Origin: Candidatus Kariarchaeota archaeon
GTDB taxonomy: Archaea; Asgardarchaeota; Heimdallarchaeia; Heimdallarchaeales; Kariarchaeaceae
Reading direction: 5' to 3'
DNA length: 20,814 bases
Assembly (NCBI GenBank): GCA_016839545.1
Contig: JAEOUB010000505.1
Location: forward strand, 1 to 20,814
Each line of letters begins with the position of its first letter. The stretch's first letter is position 1. The notes under the pieces are model-generated. The model made no database searches, was not told the origin of the DNA, and saw nothing but the letters and a program-made list of their open reading frames with translations. Of the stretch, positions 7,550 through 14,546 are shown in pieces. The position numbers were made by a program, and so were the translations under genes.

Positions 7550-7564
7550 TGCAGATATTCTGCA
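7550..7564. repeat. Short perfect inverted repeat TGCAGA-TAT-TCTGCA
   Basis: Six-base arms (7550-7555 and 7559-7564) around TAT. It lies in the AT-rich spacer between the methyltransferase and the ribbon-helix-helix gene, between palindrome sites 2 and 3, and has a different sequence from them. Confidence 0.4.
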
Positions 7565-7574
7565 CCAATCAAGA

Positions 7575-7595
7575 AATCTATAACCATTATAGATT
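7575..7595. promoter_or_regulatory. Perfect palindrome (site 3), AATCTATAA-CCA-TTATAGATT
   Basis: Nine-base perfect arms around a 3-nt spacer. The site overlaps the last two bases of the methyltransferase stop codon (minus strand). It is the best copy of a motif that recurs, degenerate, at 7446-7466 and as a half-site at 7534-7542, so it reads as an operator. An AU-rich hairpin acting at the methyltransferase 3' end is the alternative; archaeal terminators are usually U-tracts, which are not seen here. Confidence 0.5.
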
Positions 7596-8238
7596 ATAAT
7601 TTTCGGGCTATAATCCCACCATGAACCGCATCAATCTGGAATGTATGGATCACCTCAAAACCGTGATTCTCTACAATGTACTCCCAATCTTCGAGACTGT
7701 ATCGACTAAAGATTCGGTGGTATCGTATCACCTCGGCCGGTGTGAGGTTTTCGAATTCACCTGACTGTTGTGAGAACCAGGACAGATAGTCACGGATAGA
7801 TGCGCGGATCCAATCGACAATCACGAGGTACCCCCCATCCTCGAGTGCAGCAGATATTGAGTTCATAATAGCCTGTTGATCTTCAAAAGACCGTAAGACA
7901 CGGGAACTGAATATTGCGTGAGCTGAGAATTTCAATTGAGGATCATCTTGCAGATGTTGCTGAATGAACTCTGTATCCACTCCCACACTCCGAGTCTCGA
8001 CCTCAGCCCGTTGTAGCATCACAGGAGATAGGTCGACACCGACCAGCTTTTTCGGCGCGAATTTCCTGCCAAGGTCCCTCAACAACAATCCAGGTCCACA
8101 TCCAAGGTCGGCAATAATACCACCTTTGACAAAGTCAGTATCAATATTACCCTCAAGGGCATTCCAATAGCGGGGAGAGTGAACTCGACTGTAGGTTTCT
8201 ACCATCCGCACCATGAAATCATGAGCCGTTCTTTCCAT
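7594..8238 (-). CDS. Class I SAM-dependent methyltransferase
   Basis: The 214-residue protein carries the SAM-binding motif I, IADLGCGPG (residues 42-50), and the motif II acidic residue Asp68 in LVGVDLSP. A later strand, GGYLVIVDW, corresponds to the end of the Rossmann-like core. The C-terminal third (LTPAEVIRYHRIFSRYSLEDWEYIVENHGF) resembles small-molecule methyltransferases of the UbiE/Methyltransf_11 or 25 type, but no substrate can be named. No membrane segment is present. It is divergent from the aldo/keto reductase; a palindromic element at 8266-8294 lies between them. Downstream on the same strand are the AT-rich spacer and the two-gene cassette, which seems to have its own promoter. 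Confidence 0.8.
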   Translation of the reverse strand: MERTAHDFMVRMVETYSRVHSPRYWNALEGNIDTDFVKGGIIADLGCGPGLLLRDLGRKFAPKKLVGVDLSPVMLQRAEVETRSVGVDTEFIQQHLQDDPQLKFSAHAIFSSRVLRSFEDQQAIMNSISAALEDGGYLVIVDWIRASIRDYLSWFSQQSGEFENLTPAEVIRYHRIFSRYSLEDWEYIVENHGFEVIHTFQIDAVHGGIIARKL

Positions 8239-8265
8239 AGCACCACTCTCTCTACCTCATCAATT

Positions 8266-8294
8266 AGGTTTGTCAAACCTGCAAAGTTTGACCT
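8266..8294. promoter_or_regulatory. Palindromic element in a divergent promoter region
   Basis: AGGTTTG-T-CAAACCT (8266-8280) is a perfect 7-base inverted repeat. A third half-site, GTTTGACCT (8286-8294), follows and also pairs with TCAAAC (8273-8278) across 7 nt. The cluster lies 28 nt from the methyltransferase start and about 50 nt before the TATA-like box of the aldo/keto reductase, a natural place for an operator. The cognate regulator is unknown. Confidence 0.5.
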
Positions 8295-8343
8295 AGAAGT
8301 CAGATCCAGTCTATCGAGATTGTATAAAATGTAAAGCCGTGAA

Positions 8344-8352
8344 CTTATAATT
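8344..8352 (+). promoter_or_regulatory. TATA-like box of the aldo/keto reductase gene
   Basis: CTTATAATT lies 21-29 nt before the ATG at 8373, fitting a leaderless transcript. A second AT-rich candidate (GTATAAAATG, about 8321-8330) is further upstream. Confidence 0.4.
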
Positions 8353-8372
8353 CATCTTGGCATCTATGAATT

Positions 8373-9182
8373 ATGGAATACTTGACACTGAATTCGGGTC
8401 AAAAGATCCCCCAACTCGGCTTTGGAACAGCAGATATTGGTAGTTACAAATTTACTCAAGAAGTCATTGGAAAGGCAATAGCAGCAGGATTCACACGTTT
8501 TGACACCGCATCCATGTATGGTAATGAAAAAGCAATCGGAGATAGTCTTACTGAGAAGCAGAAGAATGAACTCATTATAGCCACGAAACTTTGGGCAGGT
8601 GGGGATTTTAGGTACTCAACCACAATGAAGGAGATAGACAATAGTATGAAAAAACTCGGTGTTGAAGTTCTAGATATCTATCTCCAGCATTGGCCCGTTT
8701 CTGGTCAACGGCTGGATGCTTGGAAAGCTATGGAAGAGCGACACAACAGCGGTGAGATCCGAGGAATAGGAGTGTCAAATTTCACAATCGATCACCTGGA
8801 GGAGCTGATGGCAGAGAGAGAGATTGCACCTGTATTGAATCAGGTGGAATTCAACCCTTTCCTGTTCCAGAAGGAGCTTATGGAGTACTGCAAAGAACAT
8901 GATATTGTACTGGAAGCGTACAGCCCATTTGCCAAGGGAAGAAAGTTGTCACACCCCGTGTTGCAAGAAATTGCACAAACACACGAGAAATCGACAGCCC
9001 AGGTTGTGCTGCGATGGGGTATTCAACTGGGAATATCAATAATCCCCAAGGCATCCAAAAGTGAGAATATTGAACAGAATATCGACATCTTTGATTTCTC
9101 ACTCAGTAACGCCGAAATGAACGAGATCGGTGAATTGAATGAGGATTACAGGATCGAATGGGATCCCACTGACGAGGTGTGA
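8373..9182 (+). CDS. Aldo/keto reductase
   Basis: The 269-residue TIM-barrel protein has the complete aldo/keto reductase tetrad: Asp44 and Tyr49 in FDTASMYGNE, Lys72 in ATKLW, and His106 in LQHWP. The family signature GIGVSNF (about residues 130-136) and the NADPH-binding region IIPKASKSENIEQN near the C-terminus are present. It should reduce aldehydes or ketones with NADPH, in the cytosol; the substrate (such as methylglyoxal, glyceraldehyde or a sugar) is not revealed. It matches the length and layout of the prokaryotic 2,5-diketo-gluconate reductase group. The start is supported by the TATA-like box at 8344-8352. The hydrolase-like gene follows after 45 nt on the same strand. Confidence 0.9.
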   Translation: MEYLTLNSGQKIPQLGFGTADIGSYKFTQEVIGKAIAAGFTRFDTASMYGNEKAIGDSLTEKQKNELIIATKLWAGGDFRYSTTMKEIDNSMKKLGVEVLDIYLQHWPVSGQRLDAWKAMEERHNSGEIRGIGVSNFTIDHLEELMAEREIAPVLNQVEFNPFLFQKELMEYCKEHDIVLEAYSPFAKGRKLSHPVLQEIAQTHEKSTAQVVLRWGIQLGISIIPKASKSENIEQNIDIFDFSLSNAEMNEIGELNEDYRIEWDPTDEV

Positions 9183-9227
9183 GGAAACTAGCCCAATCCT
9201 TTAGAACAGGAAGTCACGTCATGATTT

Positions 9228-9935
9228 ATGGTTGTTTCAGTTGAGGTGGAATTTCATGCTGGGCCGTTTTCACTTGCCGGTCAGATTGACTATCCCAATG
9301 AAGCAGATACTTTTCCAGCACTTCTGATTGTTCCCGGTGCTCCCCAACATGATCGATTTGGAAATGTGAGGGGTTATTCTGCATACAACAACTATCTCGA
9401 GGCTCTGAAGGATACATTAATAGATGCAGGATATGCAGTTTTCAGATGGGATAAAGGTGGAACCGGAAAATCTTCTTCAGGACTGTCTGCACCTATGAAT
9501 ATGGTGAGTGCATACAGAAAGCTTACTGGAATGGATCGAGTGGACCGCACCAGAATTGGAATTTTAGCCATTGCGGGAGGGTCAGCACATGTATACCGAA
9601 AATGGGGAGAGCTCCAGGAAATCAATGCGACACAGCAGTTAATCCTGCTCTCAACTGGGGTGAACGATCTGAAGCTCGAGGATTTGGAAGTTCCAATCGG
9701 ACTGCTGATGGGAAATGGGGAGATACTCCGCAGTCAACGGGCACTGGATCGCTATAGTGAGCAGAAAAAATTACCCGTTATGTACTACAGTGAACTAAAT
9801 GCATCTGAACAGCTCTTTGATATCACCAAAGGTAAAGTCAATCTATTCAATGCTCTGGATGCTAAATGGCATCCTTCTATTCTTGAAAAACTGAAGGGCT
9901 GGATAATTGAGAGGTCTAATCTTCAACAAGCTTGA
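9228..9935 (+). CDS. Alpha/beta-hydrolase-fold protein without the usual nucleophile
   Basis: The 235-residue protein has an alpha/beta-hydrolase layout: an N-terminal strand, FPALLIVPGAPQHDRFGN (residues 29-46, the usual HG oxyanion position replaced by PG), GYAVFRWDKGGTGKSS (68-83, equivalent to the D-x-x-G-x-G-x-S loop), and the elbow strand IGILAIAGGSA (110-120). In the last, the G-x-S-x-G nucleophile elbow reads A-I-A-G-G, so the serine is Ala116. The usual acid strand is VPIGLLMGNGE (155-165) and a possible histidine is His215 in KWHPS. It may be a non-catalytic binding protein or use another residue. The ATG at 9228 opens the first strand. The 3' end overlaps the opposite-strand Costars-like gene by 20 nt. 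Confidence 0.65.
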   Translation: MVVSVEVEFHAGPFSLAGQIDYPNEADTFPALLIVPGAPQHDRFGNVRGYSAYNNYLEALKDTLIDAGYAVFRWDKGGTGKSSSGLSAPMNMVSAYRKLTGMDRVDRTRIGILAIAGGSAHVYRKWGELQEINATQQLILLSTGVNDLKLEDLEVPIGLLMGNGEILRSQRALDRYSEQKKLPVMYYSELNASEQLFDITKGKVNLFNALDAKWHPSILEKLKGWIIERSNLQQA

Positions 9936-10158
9936 TAGTACCACTGAATGACGGAACAATCCCATCGAAATCGACCAAACCTGCGTCTTTTGCAGCTTTA
10001 AGCACGAGTCGCACACCTTCCCATCTCTCACCCAGATCTCGATTGATTGTATCATAGGGAACCTCTCCTCCGTGCTCTTTCAGATACTCCACAATAGCCT
10101 CAAATTGCTCTTGACGTTCTTCATCTCCAAGACCATCAATATCTCTTTTTCTGCTCAT
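9916..10158 (-). CDS. Small protein resembling the Costars/ABRACL family
   Basis: The 80-residue protein is a compact helix-rich domain with a C-terminal hairpin. Residues 18-29 form a helix (EQFEAIVEYLKE), 35-45 an intermediate segment, 47-59 a helix ending in LKAAKDAG, then LVDFDG and the last strand GTIKLVED. From memory, the eukaryotic Costars domain (human ABRACL, about 81 residues) has the pattern LKAAK...IV-Y-x-G...D-I-L-L-x-D with the same spacing and length, so I suggest a remote homologue. Costars proteins are linked to the actin cytoskeleton in eukaryotes. A plain winged-helix DNA-binding protein is the alternative; the similarity is short. It converges on the hydrolase-like gene and diverges from the large HEAT protein. 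Confidence 0.6.
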   Translation of the reverse strand: MSRKRDIDGLGDEERQEQFEAIVEYLKEHGGEVPYDTINRDLGERWEGVRLVLKAAKDAGLVDFDGIVPSFSGTIKLVED

Positions 10159-10287
10159 TATAGTTGAGATTAGATATGGCTATTTCAAGGTTATCAGCAC
10201 CAACTGACTCAGAGTATGACCTGAATGAGAACCCTAAACACAATGGCAAAAATATCTCATCGCAAAACGAAAAGTGCAGTAAAGGAA

Positions 10288-10294
10288 TTTAAGG
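10288..10294 (+). promoter_or_regulatory. TATA-like box of the HEAT-repeat membrane protein gene
   Basis: TTTAAGG lies 23-29 nt before the ATG at 10317, again implying a leaderless transcript. Confidence 0.4.
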
Positions 10295-10316
10295 CACAGG
10301 ATTACAAGCCTTACAG

Positions 10317-13300
10317 ATGGGAATATTCTCTCCAAGAAATTCAGCCCTGATGGCGATTGTATTCATGTTTGCCTACATAGCTGTTGTCAATGAAGGAGTC
10401 TTTGCCGCAGACATCAATCTTGCGTTCATGATTTTGATCGGAGGTGCAATAGGTATCTCTGCATTCTCCTTTGCTGCGTCTGAGATGAGAGAGACAGAAG
10501 GTGTGACCTATACTCTCGATCTCGGTTGTCGACGGATCATGGCACTGCTCCTATTTGCATTGTTGATTGGTATAGGGTATGATGCCTTGGTGCTGGTACT
10601 TGCAGAAATATTCTCAATTCAGGTAAATGGAGATATTGACCGAGATTCACTGCAGATATCTGTCGTAATGATGGCCATAGTAATTGGCTTTCTTGTGATC
10701 TTCCCATTTTTTCAATTCCTCTTCCTTGCCCGACCAGGAGAGGGAAGTTCGATCCCTGCAGAGTACCCTCTAGAATCAGTCATGGAAAATCTCACAGAAG
10801 TCCTTAGGTCTCCATTTATTGCCGCTGTATTGTTCTATGGTCTCCTCTATCTCATACCCATTGCACTTCTGAATTTTCTACTAGTTGAGAGCTTGCTGAC
10901 AGCTGTCCTTCTCTGGGCATTGGTGTTGCCACTGATCTCTCTTGGTGCATTGGCTGGGGCTGGACTTGGAGAGGATCTTATTCGATTGCGATTGATCAGA
11001 AAACCAAGAGATCTCGGCAAACTTGGATTCCCGAAGATAAATCTGAAAACCCTGAGTGTTGAGGTGGGTGGGTTATTACTTGTAATCTTTGCACTTCAAG
11101 CTCTTGCCTTCACAGCATACTATGGGATCGTAGGTATCAGGGTGTGGTTAGGACTAGAGACGGGACAAGCCTCGCTTATCCTCAATAGCCTGGTCCTCAC
11201 TCTCCTGATCAATTTCTTCAACAAAGGACGTGGTGCACTCAAGGAACTGAAAGAAGTTTGGACAGAAAGTGGGTTCAAAGTGAGTATCTTCCAACTCTTT
11301 CTGCCAGTCTTCGTATTCCTCGGAGTTATCCTTTCTTCTGCACTTGAAGTATTTGTTAACCAGTCTGGTGGTGAGAGAGGTACTCTCATTCAACTAGGAC
11401 TTGCACCACATGTCCGGTTGTCATCTTTCTTCTTGGTCCTCCAGAATTTTGTGCTGATTTTCACTGCACTCTATATCTTGAGAACCACGCCAGGAACTGC
11501 AGAACGTCGACTTATCAAGGAGGTACCTGAGTTCTATGGAGAGGACTTGAGTGGCTATCGCTTCATCTACAACAAACTTCGAGATGAGAAATCAATTGAA
11601 AACCTCATCAAAGAGATGACCAAAAAGGTAGTTAAAAACAAAGAACAGGCCGAATTTCTCAAATCATTGCTCAAAGACAGCCTGGATGTCGACAACAATG
11701 ATGTAAAAACTGCAATTGGAGAAGCCATTTCTTTCATTGTCAGACATGAGAACCGGTTTGACCAGGATAGCTATGAGATTACAACAGAATTGCTCAATTC
11801 AAATTCTGTTGGAGCACAGATCTACGCCATAAGGACAATGAAATCGATGTTGCTGTACCTAGAAGGCGAGGAGAAGGAAGAGGCATTGACGTACATGCAG
11901 ACCTTCATCTCTCATGATGACCCTGTTGTTTCGTGGGATACCTCATTAGTTCTTTTCCGTATATTGCGGGACGAACCGGCTTACAGGAGTTTTGTTTTGG
12001 CACAGATGATCTCAACACTCAGCATGACCGACAAAATATCCAGTATTGAGGCGATCACTAGATTTTTCAGAAAAATCGCCGAAGAGAGCAATGAAATAGG
12101 ACAAATGGCAATTTCCACTCTTGCAGTGCGTCTCACCTCAGGCGGTATTGAAGATCCTGAGAAATTAATCAGCGGCATCAAAGCCCTTCTGAGAGGGAAC
12201 CCTGAGTTAACAGAGGATCTTATCGATCAGGTGGCAGTGACACTGCAGCACCCGGACGAAGAACTGAGAAGTAACTCCTATTTGGTTCTGGGAAATATGG
12301 CTGAGTACGGCACTGGTAAAGAGGATGAAATCCTTGAATTAATCCTTGGAGGGATCGACGATGAGTCGGAAAAAATTCAGGAAATTGCGTATGCAGCCCT
12401 TACAAAGGAGGTCGATCATGCGGTTCATCTGATCCCGAGGATTTTTGAAATACTCCAAAACAAATTCGTTAATCTTCGGGGTGTACCCCTGCTAGGTGCA
12501 CTTGATGTTGTACGAGAAGTCAGTTTCATGGACAGATCATACGATGAGGAGATACTGATACTGATAATAGGTGCAACGAACTCCAGCACACCTGAGGTAA
12601 GAAGGAAGGTACTGGGCATTTTCGGAGATATCGCCTTACAGAATCCAGAACTCAGTGAGGACATGTTCAGGATTGCTGAGTCAAATCTTCTCCACGACTC
12701 AGATATTGTAAGAGAAGCAGCTGTATCTGCCTTTGGAAAAATTGTTGTAGGAAATGCAAATTATGCCAATACAATTTACCGTGAGTTGAAAAAATCTCGT
12801 GAGGATGAGAGTTATACCGTTCAGCTTGCTGCAATCGAAGCGATGGGTTTTGTCGCTGCCGCATCAGACCGACTTGCAGATGAGATCTTTCAAAGCCTGT
12901 TACCACTGCTTAATGACGCCGATTGGCAGGTCAGACTTGCAGCTCTGAATGGTCTATTCGCTGCAGTCAAAGTTCGATCCTCTCTGAAAGAACCCATGGT
13001 TGAAGCCACAACAAAGGCTTTGCAAGATCCTAATGTCAATATCCGCCTACAGACCCTCGATATTACGACCTGGATAATGAGCAATTATAGAAACGGTGGA
13101 GAAATGCTGGTTGAATACATTTCCAAGAATCTGAAATCGAGTTCAAGTGAAGAATATAGTACAATGCTAAATACTATGGAAATCATTGCGGGCAACCAGA
13201 TCCTACTATTTCCAGCCATTATTCGAAATATCCAGCCAGCTTACGAAATGGAAAATAACAATGTCAGGTTCTCAGCCAATGAAACCCTGAAAGCAGGAGT

Positions 13301-13598
13301 TTCTAAACTCGTGGATAGTAGGAATATTAACTCTGAGGTGAGGAAATCATTAAACCAGCTTATCACCAAACTGATGAAAGCTGCAAATAACAGCAGCCCT
13401 AAGATCCGACAATCTGCATACACTGCAATCACTGAGATTTGTGCGTCGGTTCCAGAAAGCAAAGTAGCAGATAGGGGTAGAAACGCACTGTTCCGTGCGT
13501 CGAAATTAGAGAAAGATATTGCTTTGATTGAATTCTTGGAAGAAGCTAATATCAGAGCAAAGAAACCTTTAGATTTTGATTTTGGTGGAAAAGCGTGA
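10317..13598 (+). CDS. Polytopic membrane protein with a long C-terminal HEAT-repeat region
   Basis: This 1093-residue protein has two halves. The first 390 residues contain about ten hydrophobic segments (for example near 9-31, 33-55, 73-100, 113-138, then a double segment about 163-220, and others around 244-270, 283-302, 322-345 and 361-385). The second half, about 400-1085, is soluble and made of repeated helical pairs of HEAT/armadillo type; recurring units include DEELRSNSYLVLGNMA, SDIVREAAVSAFGKI, ADWQVRLAALNGLFAAV and PNVNIRLQTLDITTW. HEAT arrays are protein-binding scaffolds. The most likely role is a membrane-anchored platform, but no transport or enzyme motif is visible and I cannot name the family. 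Leu/Ile/Val-rich and charged composition fits its neighbours. The ATG at 10317 follows a TATA-like box; Met12 is an alternative start. The stop codon abuts the stop of the opposite stomatin gene without a spacer. Confidence 0.8.
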   Translation: MGIFSPRNSALMAIVFMFAYIAVVNEGVFAADINLAFMILIGGAIGISAFSFAASEMRETEGVTYTLDLGCRRIMALLLFALLIGIGYDALVLVLAEIFSIQVNGDIDRDSLQISVVMMAIVIGFLVIFPFFQFLFLARPGEGSSIPAEYPLESVMENLTEVLRSPFIAAVLFYGLLYLIPIALLNFLLVESLLTAVLLWALVLPLISLGALAGAGLGEDLIRLRLIRKPRDLGKLGFPKINLKTLSVEVGGLLLVIFALQALAFTAYYGIVGIRVWLGLETGQASLILNSLVLTLLINFFNKGRGALKELKEVWTESGFKVSIFQLFLPVFVFLGVILSSALEVFVNQSGGERGTLIQLGLAPHVRLSSFFLVLQNFVLIFTALYILRTTPGTAERRLIKEVPEFYGEDLSGYRFIYNKLRDEKSIENLIKEMTKKVVKNKEQAEFLKSLLKDSLDVDNNDVKTAIGEAISFIVRHENRFDQDSYEITTELLNSNSVGAQIYAIRTMKSMLLYLEGEEKEEALTYMQTFISHDDPVVSWDTSLVLFRILRDEPAYRSFVLAQMISTLSMTDKISSIEAITRFFRKIAEESNEIGQMAISTLAVRLTSGGIEDPEKLISGIKALLRGNPELTEDLIDQVAVTLQHPDEELRSNSYLVLGNMAEYGTGKEDEILELILGGIDDESEKIQEIAYAALTKEVDHAVHLIPRIFEILQNKFVNLRGVPLLGALDVVREVSFMDRSYDEEILILIIGATNSSTPEVRRKVLGIFGDIALQNPELSEDMFRIAESNLLHDSDIVREAAVSAFGKIVVGNANYANTIYRELKKSREDESYTVQLAAIEAMGFVAAASDRLADEIFQSLLPLLNDADWQVRLAALNGLFAAVKVRSSLKEPMVEATTKALQDPNVNIRLQTLDITTWIMSNYRNGGEMLVEYISKNLKSSSSEEYSTMLNTMEIIAGNQILLFPAIIRNIQPAYEMENNNVRFSANETLKAGVSKLVDSRNINSEVRKSLNQLITKLMKAANNSSPKIRQSAYTAITEICASVPESKVADRGRNALFRASKLEKDIALIEFLEEANIRAKKPLDFDFGGKA

Positions 13599-14453
13599 TT
13601 ATTTAGCTGGCTTTGTATCGCCAATAATTTCTTCAGCGTCCTTTTCCAGTAATTCCTCAAGTGGTGGTTCGGGATCAGAATTGATATTGATCTGGGGGGC
13701 TGCGGCACTCAAGAGTCTCTGGACGGATCCAGTCAGATCGGCTGGGAACGGTAAAATCACTGTACTTGAATTCTCGGTACTGATTTCCTGAATAGTCTGT
13801 AGCAATCTCAATGTAACACCACCATGTGCAGACATAATTCTAGCTGCCTCGGCTAGTTTGCGAGAAGCTTGCAACTCACCATCTGCCAGAATGATACGAG
13901 ATCTTCGTTCACGTTCAGACTCTGCCTGTTTTGCCATAGCTCTTTTCATATTGTCAGGTACTTCAAGATCTTTGATCTCTACCTTGGAAACATCAATTCC
14001 CCAAGCATCAGAAGCCTCGTCGAGAATTTCAAGAATCTTAGCATTGATTTTGTCGCGAGATGAAAGGAGATCATCCAAATCGACAGAACCTATAACAGAT
14101 CGCAATGTTGTTTGGGCGATCTGACTTACAGCATACTTGTAGTTCTCAACTCGAACAACTGCCTTATCAGGTTCTTCTACAGCGTAGAAAACTGCGGCAT
14201 TTACAACAGCAGGGACATTGTCCTTGGTAATTGCCTCTTGTCGGGGTACATCGATCACTAGTGTTCTCAAAGTGATGATTTGGATTTGATCTAAGAATGG
14301 AATGATGAAGAAGAGACCAGGGCCTTTGACACCTACTAACCTCCCGAGTCTGAAAATCACAGCCCTCTCGTATTCACGGATAAGTTTAATCCCATTAAGT
14401 ATGAGAAAACCTAACACAATGAGGACAGGGTAAATGAGAAAATGGTTCGTCAT
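13599..14453 (-). CDS. Stomatin/prohibitin-like SPFH (band 7) protein
   Basis: The 284-residue protein starts with one hydrophobic segment (residues 5-25) and continues with REYERAVIFRLGRLVGVKGPGLFFIIPFLDQ, the classic stomatin opening. The SPFH domain runs to about residue 175 (VDVPRQEAITKDNVPAVVNAAVFYAV and WGIDVSKVEIKDLEVPDNMKRAMAKQ are recognisable), followed by a charged coiled coil with ESERERRSRIILADGELQAS. The C-terminal tail is acidic and proline-rich. Such proteins oligomerise into membrane-associated rings and organise membrane microdomains or membrane proteases. No NfeD-type partner, common in prokaryotic operons of this family, is in the window. A TATA-like TTTTTTAGC (minus strand, 14483-14475) lies 22-30 nt before the ATG, so it probably has its own promoter although the gene upstream is on the same strand. 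Confidence 0.88.
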   Translation of the reverse strand: MTNHFLIYPVLIVLGFLILNGIKLIREYERAVIFRLGRLVGVKGPGLFFIIPFLDQIQIITLRTLVIDVPRQEAITKDNVPAVVNAAVFYAVEEPDKAVVRVENYKYAVSQIAQTTLRSVIGSVDLDDLLSSRDKINAKILEILDEASDAWGIDVSKVEIKDLEVPDNMKRAMAKQAESERERRSRIILADGELQASRKLAEAARIMSAHGGVTLRLLQTIQEISTENSSTVILPFPADLTGSVQRLLSAAAPQININSDPEPPLEELLEKDAEEIIGDTKPAK

Positions 14454-14474
14454 TGGGACGATTCGACAGTTTCA

Positions 14475-14483
14475 GCTAAAAAA
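14475..14483 (-). promoter_or_regulatory. TATA-like box of the stomatin gene
   Basis: TTTTTTAGC, 22-30 nt before the ATG at 14453. The 93-nt gap to the upstream gene holds this box and no convincing small gene. Confidence 0.4.
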
Positions 14484-14546
14484 TCTATGGATTCAGATAC
14501 ACAGATTTTGAATATAGCCATTCTTGCAAGGTAGTGATATACTGCT

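Noticed and set aside
7575..7595. Reading the perfect palindrome as a transcription terminator of the methyltransferase
   Set aside because: No U-tract follows, pairing is A/U only, and the same motif recurs near the next promoter, which fits an operator better.
9228..10158. The 20-nt overlap of the convergent hydrolase-like and Costars-like genes as a sign that one is false
   Set aside because: Both frames show coherent protein patterns to their ends; short convergent overlaps also occur elsewhere in this window.
14450..14521. Short minus-strand frame (about 23 codons) whose stop overlaps the stomatin start as ATGA
   Set aside because: The overlap is suggestive of a leader peptide, but the stomatin TATA-like box lies inside this frame and there is no ribosome-binding site, so it would not be on that transcript.
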